DNA of 64,000 nt, from assembly GCA_015680905.1 (NCBI GenBank), contig CM027378.1, positions 11,885,001 through 11,949,000 on the forward strand, given 5' to 3'. This DNA comes from Coptis chinensis. Its lineage: Eukaryota; Streptophyta; Magnoliopsida; Ranunculales; Ranunculaceae. Below the pieces are notes generated by a model. The model had not been told where the DNA came from. It worked only from the letters and a program-made list of their open reading frames with translations, and searched no databases. Position 1 is the stretch's first letter. Every line of letters starts with the position of its first letter. The translations under genes and the position numbers were made by a program. Positions 11,041 to 22,039 of the stretch are shown piece by piece.

Positions 11041-12351
11041 ATATTGGACTCTTTTCCCCGATGAGCATCTTTATGCTATTTTTCAACACCATGGTATCTT
11101 TGACATTGTAAATTATTTAGCGGCTGATGTTATTCCTTATGATTGGTCAAGAAATGAACGTAAGCGTTTCTTGGCCGAGTTAAGTTATACTCTTTTGGGA
11201 TGAGCCCTACCTTTTTAAGTATTGTCGGGATCAGATTATTAAATCGTTGTATTCCCCGGTGGGAATATAATGAAGTTCTATCGTTACGCCCATGACAAAG
11301 AGTGTGGTGGCCATTTTAGTGGAATGAAAACAACCGCTAAAGTTCTTCAATGTGGATTTTATTGGCCTACCCTTTTTAAGGATGCCCAAGTGCATTGCAA
11401 GACGTGTATTCGTTGCCAACAACTTTGGCGAATCACGAAGCGTAATATGATGCCATTAAATCCAATCATGACGTTTGGGGCATTGATTTCATGGGTCCCT
11501 TCCCTGTTTCCCACGGTTTCATTTATATTTTAGTTGTCGTGGACTACGTGTCTAAATGGATAGAGGCCATGGCTTGCCCTAGCAATGACCATAAGACAGT
11601 TGTATTTTTTATTAAGGAGTATATTTTCTGTCGTTTTGGCATTGCTAAAGCCATCATTAGTGATGGTGGAACACATTTTTGCAATAGAGTTGTTGCATCT
11701 CTAGTGAAAAATTATGGAGTTACACACAAGGTAGCAACTCCTTATCATCCACAAACTAGCGGACAAGTAGAAGTTTCTAATAGGGAAATCAAAAAGATTT
11801 TAGAAACAACTGTAAATCCTGATAGGAAAGACTGGTCGAAGCGTCTATCGGATGCCTTATTGGCGTATAAGACGGCTTTCAAAACTCCTATAGGTATGTC
11901 TCCCTTTAGACTTGTATTTGGGAAACCTTGTCATCTGCCCGTTGAGTTAGAGCACCGTGCTCTGTGGGCTATAAAAAGCCTTAACTTCAATATTGATGAG
12001 GCGGGTGTCAAACGCAAGTTGCAATTGAATGAGCTTGAAGAAATCCGTAGCGATTTTTACGATCTCGCGAAGGATTATAATGCTAACATGAAACGTGTTC
12101 ATGATAAGCAAATCTTGCACAAAGAGTTTGTGGTCGGTCAAAAGGTCTTGCTTTACAACTCCCGTCTACATATTTTCCCAGGGAAACTAAAAACCCATTG
12201 GTCTGGTCCTTTTCTGATTATTGAAGTCACCCCTTACGGGGCAATCACCTTGGTAAATCCCAAGGACAATAGTACCTTTCAAGTCAATGGCCAACGGTTA
12301 AAACATTTTCACGAGCTTCTATCCCCTGATGTAGAGGAAGTCTTGTTATAG
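11041..12351 (+). pseudogene. Athila-1 integrase
   Basis: Integrase inserts the cDNA into the genome. The HHCC zinc domain lies at about 11290-11420 (KECGGHFSGMKTT, CKTCIRCQQ). The catalytic core is [13 protein letters not shown] (D1, about 11485), [10 protein letters not shown] (D2, about 11660) and a [11 protein letters not shown] block with the catalytic Glu (about 11770). The C-terminal domain runs to 12351 ([39 protein letters not shown]). The frame from 11491 to 12351 is open for 286 residues, and only a frameshift around 11460-11490 separates it from the zinc domain. It is one of the best preserved coding stretches in Athila-1. The DDE residues are all present. Confidence 0.9.
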
Positions 12352-13297
12352 AACCCCGTCTATGAGGACCGACCTTTGTCATTTGGTGTACTTTCTTTCA
12401 TTTCCATATAGTGGTAAGTGCACCATTCAGGTAACCGAGCCCTCCCTATGGAGTGTGTGGCTGTAAGTATCCGATCCTAAGTCCATGTTTCACATAATTC
12501 ACGTTTTCCACTTTTGCATGTTTTCTCGGTTTTTGAGTCATGTTCCTCTATGGGGTGAATTATATATTTATTGTTTTTCGTTTATCTTATAATAAATATT
12601 CAAAAAAAAAATGCTAAAATCATAGAAATAGCAATCCAACAAGTCTTGGGAATCTGACTTTAAACGACCCACGTTTAAAACAAATTTTGTGTTTAAAAAT
12701 TTGTTTGGGGGTGAAGCGATCGGTCTTTCCATCCGTTGCTTTCGAACTTTCCATTTGTGTTGCTTAGGCCCGTTAGTCATAGTTCATTCAGGTTGACGTT
12801 ATTTATAACTTAGATTTCCTTCGTTCGCATAACTTATGTCACACACGCACTTTGAGGCATTTTTCCACCTTCTTATAAGTCACCCATGGTTGGAATTGAG
12901 TGTTTTATGGATCATTGGATTGGAAATTCTCTACTGATAATTTCCATAACTCATTCGCCAAAATCGAACCAGTAACGAAGCGGCAAATTGAATTTGAAAT
13001 TGCGCGAAATATCGAAAAAGTTCGGAATTCAATTTGGGCTTGGGCCCAAACCGCACGCACGTGCGTGGCACATGCGTCTCCTTCCTTCCCAAAACGCAAA
13101 CAGTCGGTTTCCTTTTCCATCCCACCAGTTAACAAAGTTTAAAGGAAAACCTAACAACCAAAAATTAAAAAATTAAAAAAAACACCTATTTACACCACCC
13201 CATTGTTAACCACCAACCTGAGTTCTCTCAAACAAATTTCCCAAACCACCGAAAACAGTCGCCAATTCAAGCTTCCAACCTGCCACCATACCCACCA
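12352..13297 (+). other. Athila-1 post-pol spacer with a PPT-like tract
   Basis: No gene is seen. A TTTGGGGGTGAAGCG tract (12698-12715) resembles the polypurine tracts further down the element, and Athila-2 has the same tract at 48194-48210. From about 12880 the sequence is colinear with Athila-2 (47780-48030). Short ORFs here are frame shadows. Confidence 0.5.
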
Positions 13298-14543
13298 ATG
13301 CCACCACCATTGTTTTTAGTTGTTTTTCATCAAACTTCGCCTCCTCCACCGCGTCTACAAAACCATTGTTTGTTTCAAAACTTCAATGGCGCTTCGACGA
13401 AAATTTTGCCGAGACACGCGTTTGCTACCGACAACCCGGCCATTTTCTGACGGAGATGATTAGGAGAAATTGGAATAGACCGTGGTACTCAAATGGAGGA
13501 TTTTACCACTATGATTTGGTAGAACAATTCTATATGAAGAAAGAGGTGGAGGGGATCAATTTTTGTTAAGGTTATGGGGAGAAGGAGGAAATGTAACGAC
13601 GGTTGTTTGTCGAGCTTTTAGGCGTTACGCCTGAAAGCAACCTAGAAACTACCATTCAGGAATCCCAGTATACTGGAGTTCCTGCTTTGATGAAAGATAC
13701 TGTCATGGAAGGTGAATACAATCTGAGTTCTCATTCGTCCGCCCGGCCAAGTCGAGTCGAAACCAACCAACCGATCAGAGCTCAGTGGATTGGTAGGAAC
13801 GTCCTCGGGAAAGAAAAAGTCAGCGACATCGGTCTGCAATGTCTGCACGTTCTCTGGATTTTGCAAACGAATATGTATAATTTCTGCATCCTTGAGTTAA
13901 TTTTAAATGTGATTAGAGGAGTGGGACAGAGCACTGTGCCCCTTCCAGTATTGATCACTAAGATCATGCTGTCTTTTAGAGCTGTCGCAAAATCTGCTCC
14001 TATTAAGATCAAATTGCATTCTAATGCAAGTATTTATACGGATTGCATCCAAGAGACTTGGCCGTTGTCTGAAGGAAATGTAGTCGAGTTGGAGGATGAA
14101 ATGGAAGATATGACATGTCTGGATGAAGATGCATTAGATAGTTGTAGTTCTAATTTAGAACGCATGCAAGTGTTGCAAACCGGGCTTTGCGTTATGTTTA
14201 TGGTATTTGTGAAGATATCCGAGATAGACATATTGTAGTTCAAAATAAACAAACGAACCTTCAGACGAGAGTTGAAATGCTCAAAAGGGGTCAGGAAGAT
14301 ATCTTGTCTAACATGGAGACTATCCACCAGCGTCACCAAGCGAAGTATCACGATTACTTCGGGGTGAGATGGAAGCACGTAATTGTTCGAATAGAGATGC
14401 TACGACGCATGCCACCCTTGGAGGGTTCTATTTCAGATGAGTCTGAGAGGCATGAGCGTCGTCACCGAAGAACAGATGGCGCAGGCAATTCATCACTCCA
14501 TGACCAATCTCCATCTCCGAGTCCAGTTTTATCACGTGGCTAG
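13298..14543 (+). pseudogene. Athila-1 downstream ORF region 1 (env-like position), unknown function
   Basis: This lies in the position where Athila elements carry an env-like reading frame, but I recognise no transmembrane or fusion signature. The start MPPPLFLVVFHQT (13298) and the end RMPPLEGSISDESERHERRH ... SPSPSPVLSRG* (14543) are shared with Athila-2. The middle has two broken open segments: 13603-14238 (211 residues) and 14187-14543 (118 residues). The latter holds a coiled-coil-like stretch, QNKQTNLQTRVEMLKRGQED. Athila-2 lacks about 0.94 kb of the middle. The function is not known to me. Confidence 0.5.
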
Positions 14544-15030
14544 GTGTTTCGAAGAATGTTGCGTTTTGATGTTATTTTGTCTTTATTTATTTTATGGTTT
14601 TATTAGTTCAGATATTAGTTAAGTAATTAAATTAGAATTTGGGTTTGATGTTGTTTGAATTACATTTTTTTAATATAAATTTGGTTATGTTCAAATTTTG
14701 CGTGTTTTTATCATCTATTCCACCTTCCCGAATCGTTTGGGGTGGTATTATTTCACCCTAGCACAATTCGTATATGCTCATCGTTTGTAAAATTGTTTTC
14801 GAGTGAGGGTTGACAATTTGGCCGATATCGGCATATCTATGATTATATGTGTTGGCAACATAAAATTTATGAGAATTTAGAAGTTACTATTCTAGATTCA
14901 GCATAAGATATATTACATTTAGAATAGAATCCAGAATATGGGTTGTTTCCATTTTCGGTTTGGAAACTTGTTGTTTCCGACAATTGCCTTAAATTTTTTT
15001 GGCAACTTGCCGAATCGGTTTAGGAACCCA
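14544..15030 (+). other. Athila-1 noncoding stretch before internal promoter
   Basis: AT-rich with no coding signal. It is conserved with Athila-2 (46805-47290). The region ends directly at a TATA element. Confidence 0.5.
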
Positions 15031-15034
15031 AACC

Positions 15035-15044
15035 CTATATAAAC
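15035..15044 (+). promoter_or_regulatory. Internal TATA box in the Athila 3' region
   Basis: ccctatataaac is followed by a C/A-rich leader (cattcattctccacacaaaactc) of the kind seen at plant transcription starts. It is conserved in Athila-2 (46794-46804, - strand). It could drive the second downstream reading frame on its own transcript. That is inference from sequence only. Confidence 0.45.
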
Positions 15045-15149
15045 TTCATTCATTCTCCACACAAAACTCACATCTCCCACATTCAACCATCACCCTTCAC
15101 TCCCACGTTTTCCCTTCTTTTCCTTCTCACATTCCGCGGTTCAGCAACT

Positions 15150-15310
15150 CGGAGCGCACCTGCCCTCCTGTGGAGCGCCACTTGCGCCTTAAGTACTGCC
15201 ACAAATTCTAGTCAGAGCGCACCTGCGCCCAACACAAGCGCACCTGCGCTTAGAGTACTGTAACTCGAAAACCATCAAAGCGCACCTGCGCCCCCATTTT
15301 GGCGAGCGCA
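15150..15310 (+). repeat. GCGC-rich leader repeats upstream of downstream ORF 2
   Basis: Repeated variants of gagcgcacctgcgccc occur at about 15152, 15213, 15236 and 15278. They belong to the same motif family as the gag leader at 6300-6520. Confidence 0.6.
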
Positions 15311-15329
15311 TCACGATTTTCGTGAGGCC

Positions 15330-16341
15330 TTGAAATTTCTGATTTTGGGTGAGTTGTTCCAGGATCGTCGCAGCTATTCCAAAGAGTAGTTTTGAGAAGA
15401 CATCTCCTATAGTCATTCCTGAACAATCGTTCGAAGACTTGCTGGGAACCGACACCTATGGAGCATCGTTCAAGCGGCCGGATCGTCGCGATTAGGATAA
15501 GCGGCATCTTCGGTGAGGGATGACGATACTTTTTCACCTCGACTAACTGAATTTTTCTATAATCATATTACATTCTATTGTAACCAAGAAGGAGAACAAA
15601 AATTTTCCCTTGCAATTAATGACCGCGACTATAGAATTGATAAGTATTTGGTAGCTTTGGTTTTGAGTTGCCCTTGCGACCCTATGTTCACGTGGGGGGT
15701 ATATGACCGATAACTCATACCTCTATGAATATGCATATTTCCATGAGTATTAAGGAGGAGGGGTATTTCGTGTCATGGACCAAGGGCGATATAGCATAGC
15801 CCTTGGTAGCCTATCTCTCAACGTAGGTACAACCATGTTATTCATTATGATGAATATTTTAGAAACGGCGGTTTACTTACGCCAAATAGTACCGCTGGTG
15901 ACGTTTTCCTTGCTTTAGCTGAGGGACGTCGCCGATATGACATTTCCCGAGTTTTAGTGGCTACTCTAAAGAGAGCTCATACCATGAGGCATAAGTATCT
16001 TCTTATGCCTGTTTTGGTTGGCCGCATTATGCGCGGTTGCTTACCGAAATTCTGTACCCAGTTCACGGATTGGAAAAAGGTTGAAATCATGAGACCCACC
16101 AATCGGCGTAGTCGAGATCATTCGAGCCATGACTTGGCGGGGATGGCAGGTGCAACCTCATTTGGTTGCCCCTTACACCCCATCGGACCAAGTAACACTT
16201 TCGAGATTAACAATGGTTGATGATACACGCGGCCGGAAGGCGTGGCAAGTTATTATGGCATGGCGGGATCGCGAAGGAACCTCACTTCTTTATAGAAGAG
16301 GAGGATGGCGAAAAACAGCTGGAGTGGAGGTAAGTTTTTAG
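15330..16341 (+). pseudogene. Athila-1 downstream ORF region 2, conserved but broken
   Basis: Colinear with Athila-2 (45458-46671, -). Conserved segments are SPIVIPEQSFEDLLGTDTYG (about 15405-15465), FFYNHITFYCNQEGEQKFSL and DRDYRIDKYLVALV (15545-15665), then a long block EGRRYDISRVLVATLKRAHT, KYLLMPVLVGRIMRGCLPKF, FCTQFTDWKKVEIMRPTNR and VQPHLVAPYTPSDQVTL (about 15920-16200). It resembles the ORF1-type proteins that accompany Athila elements, but I cannot confirm the family. Stops and frameshifts interrupt it at about 15500 and 15712 and between the last blocks. Confidence 0.5.
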
Positions 16342-16529
16342 TTTCAGTTAGTGTCCGCTTATGTCCCGAAAGCAATTTAATTCTGTTAACCCCATAATGG
16401 GTGGAACTCTTATAGAGTTCGCGTCGGTTTTTTTTTTTTCCTATATTAGTATGTTCTAACCTTGTTTTGCAGATGTTCCAGAATTTCACGTGTTTCCATG
16501 GTATTTTTCTACCCTCTTTATTTAAATGT

Positions 16530-16570
16530 TTTGAGGACAAAGCATACTTCTTGTTTGGGGGGGGGGGAGC
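16530..16570 (+). other. Internal PPT-like module of Athila-1
   Basis: TTGAGGACAAAGCATACTTC followed by TTGTTTG and an 11-G run. It matches the true 3' PPT module at 18108-18140 (TTGAGGACAAGCAAAATGCT, then GTTTGGGG). Athila-2 has the matching pair at 45205-45245 and 43639-43672. Confidence 0.6.
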
Positions 16571-18100
16571 ATAGAAACACGTGTAATTAAGGCATCTGTT
16601 AGGATATAGATATGTATAATATGCATTTGTTTTCAAGTTAAAAATTTCAAAAATATAAATAAATAAGTTTATGCTATACACTTAGGAATATTGGTATTGC
16701 TTTCTTTCTCTATGCTCTTAACAATCTAGAAGTCTCAATGTAGTTTTGCATCGAGAATAATTGTTAGAAACTTAGGTTAATATGTAGGTAATAATCTTTG
16801 CATCTATCTATAAATATATTACATGAGTATCTATGATTGTTAGCGATAAGTTTCTGAAATCTAGGCTAGAGTACTTATTCTACAAATCCTGTGAGAATAT
16901 AGCCTAAAGCCTTATATGAGCGAAAACATTTGAGAAATGACACAAGGGAGAAGTAAAATCTGGGATAGAAAATCACCGTCCACTTGCTTGATCACTATGC
17001 CATATCCTATCGCGAGAATTTAGGCCCTCTTTGAATCGATATAGCCAGAAATTCAAACCTATAAATTATTTTCCGCTAATTAAGCCCCTCGAGTCTTTCT
17101 TTAGCCTTCCATAAACCACAATTCCTTTACCCCTGTTACAAAAACAAAACCAAATAAAAAATTCAACTTACCCAATCTAGAATAAGTCCGAGAATAGAAT
17201 GAGTGAAGAAAAGAAGAAGAGAAAACACATGTAAACAAAAATTAGTTAGTTGCTTCAAAAAAAGAAAAGAAGTTTCCATCCAAGGAAAAGAAAAAGAAAA
17301 ATAGAAATAAATAAAAACTCCAAAAATAGAATAAAAGGGAGTCAAAAGCCAAAGAAAAGAAGGCGGGAAAAATATAGCTAAGGATGGAAACAAAGTATAG
17401 AAGCAAAAGAAAATAACAAGGTTTTCTCTAAGTTATATAATATGAAAACTCTATTATCTCAGACTTCTCCTTTTGAATATTCATTTCCTTCCTTCTTAAA
17501 CCATCTCCTAATCCCAGCAACACCTAATAAAGACCTCTAGCTCAATTAGGAATAGGTTAGTGTGATAGTAAGTGGCAGATGTGTTTGATCGACTCCGGCT
17601 TCCTTGTTTGTCATTGAAATTGTAAGGTAAAGTGTCCCCACTGCACACTGGAGTAGCGAAACTTGAGCGTAAAAATCAGAGTGGTTTTTTTTCTTGACAT
17701 TTATGTGAGGACCTACTTAAGGACGCTATTTCGAGTTTTCAGAAACGGACCTGCTATTGCATTTCATAGTATTACTCATTGTATATATGTTTATTGTAGA
17801 AGATCGATTATTATGCATATATTAGCTTAGGTTTCGACTTGATTATTCTATATTTATTGCTAGTGAGAGGTATAGTTAATTTAGAGCATGAATAAGGAAA
17901 CAATAGTTTTATTTTTTAGTCGTTGTAGTATAGATGAAGTTTGTGAGTACCTTCACTGGAAAACTCTCACGAGGCTACAACTCGTCCACTAGGGAATTCC
18001 TAGTGGTTTAAGGCCTTATTGCATATGGTCAATGCAATCGCACTCAGCGAAACGAGATTAGTTAGAACTCCATTTTTGGTCACTTATTCTAATTTCTCAT
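16571..18100 (+). other. Athila-1 3' untranslated region
   Basis: Long noncoding stretch, A-rich near 17150-17400. It is conserved in layout with Athila-2 (43673-45204). Small ORFs on either strand are not conserved. I see no gene or RNA. Confidence 0.55.
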
Positions 18101-18107
18101 ATTTGCT

Positions 18108-18140
18108 TGAGGACAAGCAAAATGCTGTTTGGGGTTGGTT
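18108..18140 (+). other. Athila-1 3' polypurine tract
   Basis: GAGGACAAGCAAAATGCTG then TTTGGGGTTGGTT directly abuts the 3' LTR (TGGTAAGAGCCC). This is the normal position for the plus-strand primer. Confidence 0.7.
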
Positions 18141-19627
18141 TGGTAAGAGCCCAAAACTGTAGTTTTAACCCCTTAACAATCGTACTTTTAGACCAATTAT
18201 GTGAATAATAAGTAAGAGTTAATACTGATTACGTATTTTTATGCATTTCAGGCTTCAAAGTCCATTATGTGCAGAAATGTGCCACTTTAGCGAGATAAAG
18301 GAGCAAAGGTCGGTTGCTAAGGAGTTCTGTGAATAAAAGCCAATTTTCAAGAAGACAAAGCCTCTGTAAAGCCCGGTCAAAAGATGAAAAGTCAAAGTCC
18401 ACGCGGGCAGAAACAGTGCACAAAGTCAGCAGAACTTCCAAAGACCATATCTTTGGACTCAGACCTCGGAATTGGGCCTATTTTACGTCAAAACGACCGG
18501 ATCGGAAAGAGCTTTCCAATGGTCTAAGCCTGGACCCAATCAGAGGAGAAAAAGTGGATGAAAAGTTTGTCAAAGCCAACTCCAGTTGGAGAGGCCTTTT
18601 TGGACTGAAAGAATTGGGTTTTGGGCCTGATTTTTCGGCCCACAACATGGCTCCAAGTCCATGTATGATTTTTGGATCTGAAGCATATAAAAACAAAAGT
18701 TTAGCTCTTTGTTAATGGTAGCTAATTAGACCTAAAATATAGATAATTCTAGATCTAGTTTTAATTGTTTTTAATTAAGTTTAGTTTCATTTTCATTCCT
18801 GGTTTTAGATTAAACCTCGAAAATATTGTTATTACTTGATTAGATAAATAAAATAGTAGATTCTTGTTCATTTTGATTTTTGTCATTTACAATTGTTTAG
18901 ATCTAAATTCCTTTATTACTTGTTATTCATTTCCTATTTATTACCTGAGATTTCAATTATTGTTTTGTAAAATTGCATAAGATAGAAGTTTAATATGATG
19001 TCTAGTTTTAATTCAATGGGAAATGATAGTAGTATGACTCAAGGCTAAACCTCCATTAGAGGGGGTTGAAGAAGCCTTGATGAAGCTTGATCCCTGTTAA
19101 CTTAGAAATCGTCGTGAGAGATTATTCCACTCTAGAAGGTCGTCGATTCGCCATGAGAATGGGTGGACGACCTCACATGCTAGTTATTGATTGGTAGAGA
19201 TGCCATGTATAATTAGGGATTATAATTACTATTTCAATATGCGAAGCATTCAATTTGGATCACGACGAGTCTTTGTTAGTTGATTAAGTCGAGTTAAGGT
19301 GGATTCAATTCCCTTTAATTCTTTATCTAGATTTAAACCCTTAGCATTCTATCATTTCCTTATTTGTAACTTGTTAATTGAATTCACCTCGTAGTATAGA
19401 ATTCCCCTCGTAAATCTTTCATTAGACTTTGGACTGATTAGTTAACATGAAACCATCGCATGCTAAAGAACTAGGAGTGGAACGAATCATTTACTCTCCT
19501 ATATCTCAATAGGATTGAGAGTAAAAATATCTTTGATAAATCTAGTAACAAAGGAGTTTTAGTTTTACTTTCGTTTAGAGTTTCAACGCTTTATTCATTA
19601 GTAGAATTACTTAATTTACGATTATCA
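18141..19627 (+). repeat. Athila-1 3' LTR
   Basis: Length 1487 bp, starting TGGTAAGAGCCC and ending GATTATCA. It is colinear with the 5' LTR (4672-6154). The first bases TGG replace TGA of the other LTRs. Confidence 0.93.
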
Positions 19628-19632
19628 CTCTT
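19628..19632. repeat. Target-site duplication CTCTT (right) of Athila-1
   Basis: Matches 4667-4671. The MULE transposase sequence resumes immediately after it. Confidence 0.9.
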
Positions 19633-21260
19633 CTTCAGAAACCATTGCAAACCTATTCATGAACAAGTCCATCGAAGGTGTAACATTGGGACCAACACCC
19701 ACTGACACATTGGGAGAAACAGACAATATTTTCCAAAAGGGGTCGATAGCAGTCAAAGGGATGGACCGCTTTTGCTCTTCAAACTCAATTAATTCATGAG
19801 CACATGGCAGTCCATCGCTCGTGCGCAAATAGCACCAACACCTGATCTCTCCATCTTTAACACGGTTTACGCGGGTATCTATTTCTTCAAATAGTAAATC
19901 CAAACACTTGCGTGAGACAAGGCCTCTGAGTTCACGAAACAAAGGAATCCAATGGTGGTGTTGAGTTACAATAAGTAGCTCTAATCTCGGACATTTGGAT
20001 CTCTAGAATCGGGTGGATTAAGCTAAACATAATCAAAAAATCATGACAGTTTGCATTTCCTAATACACGCTTCACCTGAGCATGAGACCCTTCAACTCAA
20101 TTAGTCGTTGTACTCCCAAAGTGAATGTGTTGGTCAGTCCAACAACATACGAATCGATCCCTGTGAGGAAACCAAGTCTCTCGCAAATAATTAACAAAAT
20201 TGGAGTACTCAACCCTGTAAAAAATTTCCAAAACATCCCATCTACACTGGAAAATAACCTTTGTCTTCGATTTGACTACAGTGTTCCACAAGAACTGGGC
20301 CTTCTCTACAAGTTCTGTAGTTGGAAAAATATCATAATATTTTGAAAGGACGCACATATTGATATGCCATCTACATAAATGCTTGTGTGCATTAGGGAAA
20401 ACTTTGTCAGCGGCACTCATCAGGGCCAAGTCCTTGTCAGACACGATCACGGATGGGCTTATGTCACCAAGCAAGCCACTAAAATGATGTAGGGCCCAAT
20501 CATAGTTGACTGTTGTTTCAGACTGAAGCAGCACCTGACACCCGGTGAAAGACATCCACGTTGAACTCACCCCAACAAACTGTACGAAAGGCTACCGATA
20601 CCTGTTAGTTTTGTAGATAGCGTCTAACTTGAAAACTGTTGGAAAAGTCCAAGCTAACTTAACACCTTCTAGATGGGCCCATAACAACCCCGTTATCTCC
20701 TCGGTATTCTCATCTTTTCTCAACTCCTCAAAATAATATTATTTTGCTAACAACTCACGCAATCTCTACAATTGTGTGAGACCGTTCATATCTAATTTCC
20801 TCACCTTCTGCCTCGCAGTGTAGACTTAGGATATACTAGATATGTTTTCATGATACCTATTCTTGATGGAATCCAAAATTTGTTTAGGCTTTATTCCACA
20901 CTTACTCATCTTTGACAAGTACTCAAACTTTGGAAGGGTCAGACGAGTAGCAAATGCATGTCCTTCAAGGGTCTTTGCCAATACATGGTTGTGAATACCA
21001 TTTCTAACCTTTATTTTCCAACTATCGACAGTGCCGCGTTGCAAAACACATTTTTATTTAAATAGACATCCCGATTTCTTGGTTCCCAACCTTCTCTTAT
21101 TAGCCCTCCCTTTGCCTTCCTTCTTGTGTGACCGATACACACTCGAGCACTCGTAAGCCAAATTCAATCTTGCTACTCGGTTTCCCTTGGCACACTCTGA
21201 CTTTTCAATGACCACAACAACATTAACTTGTTTTCCTCTAGCGGTTGCCTAACCAATTGC
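19633..21260 (-). pseudogene. MULE A transposase (FAR1/MULE/SWIM), 5' and central part
   Basis: Cut-and-paste transposase of the MuDR/FAR1 superfamily. On - it holds the FAR1/WRKY-GCM1-like zinc region (about 21240-20990, ending NGIHNHVLAKTLEGH), the linker CGIKPKQILDSIKNRYHENI, the MULE core (20640-20070: VSSTWMSFTGCQVLLQ, VIVSDKDLALMSAADKVFPN, HLCRWHINMC) and the SWIM zinc finger CWCYLRTSDGLPCAHE (about 19860-19800). The conserved TTNRVEGSH of copy B reads TTN*VEGSH here, so the catalytic Glu region follows a stop. Several frameshifts occur. The gene is cut by Athila-1 and continues at 4666 leftward. Confidence 0.82.
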
Positions 21261-21589
21261 CTCGCTACGTGTATGAAAGACCTAAACACATAAAAAACAA
21301 CAACTATTATTAATACACTAATAAAATTACATCTAGAAAATTAAAAAAAAAATGAAATCAATGCCTACTCAATCATACCTCTTCCGTAGTAAAAATTTAT
21401 GTTGTATCACTTAAAATCGGTTGACAATCCACGTCATTCGAGTTTGCAAAGGATCGGTTCCCGGATAGCGGTAAAGAATCCTACATATAGAAGAATAAAA
21501 CAAGAGTCTCAAACAATTTGCATTTAGGTAATGAGGGATTTCAAAGTCATAAAAAAAAATGAACTTCAAACTAAATTTAGTCCAAACAA
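21261..21589 (-). other. MULE A transposase intron/5' region
   Basis: Counterpart of 26045-26340 in copy B. It probably contains introns and small exons upstream of the main transposase exon. No independent gene is seen. Confidence 0.45.
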
Positions 21590-21745
21590 CTCAGCCATGT
21601 AGTTCCATATAGGGTTCAAATGACCCAGCCATGTCGTTCTATAGTGTCTCCAAACGTCCCAGCCATGTCGTTCAATAGTGTCCCCAAACGACCCAACCAT
21701 GTCGTTCCATAGTGTCCCCAAACGACCCAGCCATGTCGTTTGGGC
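21590..21745. repeat. 34-bp tandem array in MULE A transposase 5' region
   Basis: Five units with exact 34-bp spacing: atgt(a/c)gtt at 21597, 21631, 21665, 21699 and 21733. The unit is atgtcgttccatagtg + tccccaaacgacccagcc. Copy B keeps three units at the matching place (tcg at 25968, 26002 and 26036). Confidence 0.9.
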
Positions 21746-21817
21746 TCGGGTTTTGCATTCGTTCAAGTGTTTTGCATTCATTCATTCATTCAATCAATCA
21801 TGTGTTTTGTATTCATT

Positions 21818-22039
21818 CTAATCAAGTGTTGCCTCATTATTTAGGTTTGAACTTTGTCGTCGACGATTTCTCAGCATCTCATTTGCTCGACTAGTCACAT
21901 CTTCAAATTCTTCACCTTCACCTTCAACATTTTGTTCCACTTCTTCACTTTCAACATATCTTTTATTTTCTCCTTCTCTAATTTGTTGTTGCACGTCAAA
22001 CATTACCTCAAATGCTTCTTCTTCATCTTCATGTTCCAT
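21818..22039 (-). CDS. Small acidic ORF upstream of MULE A transposase
   Basis: 73 residues, MEHEDEEEAFEVMFDVQQQI ... ending NLNNEATLD. It is rich in Glu, with a short Arg/Asn-rich end. It is conserved in copy B (25631-25908), which argues for a real element exon. I infer it is the first exon of the transposase or a small accessory protein. No domain is recognised. Confidence 0.45.
   Translation of the reverse strand: MEHEDEEEAFEVMFDVQQQIREGENKRYVESEEVEQNVEGEGEEFEDVTSRANEMLRNRRRQSSNLNNEATLD

Larger units (their letters stand above)
4672..19627 (+). mobile_element. Athila-1: complete Ty3/gypsy Athila-type LTR retrotransposon
   Basis: Length 14,956 bp, LTR to LTR. It contains, in order, 5' LTR, tRNA-Asp-like PBS, gag, protease, RT, RNase H, integrase, two further reading-frame regions, PPT and 3' LTR. 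The LTRs begin TG(A/G)TAA and end TTATCA. The RT region carries [15 protein letters not shown] and [13 protein letters not shown], the Athila signature. It is inserted inside the transposase gene of MULE A, with TSD CTCTT. Coding parts contain many stops and frameshifts, so it is not autonomous now. Athila-2 (42149-56228) is a second copy of the same family. Confidence 0.93.

Noticed and set aside
13603..14238. 211-residue ORF as a host gene captured by Athila-1
   Set aside because: It sits between ends shared with Athila-2 and in the env position, and the frame competes with two others. I could not recognise any host family, so I kept it as part of the element ORF.
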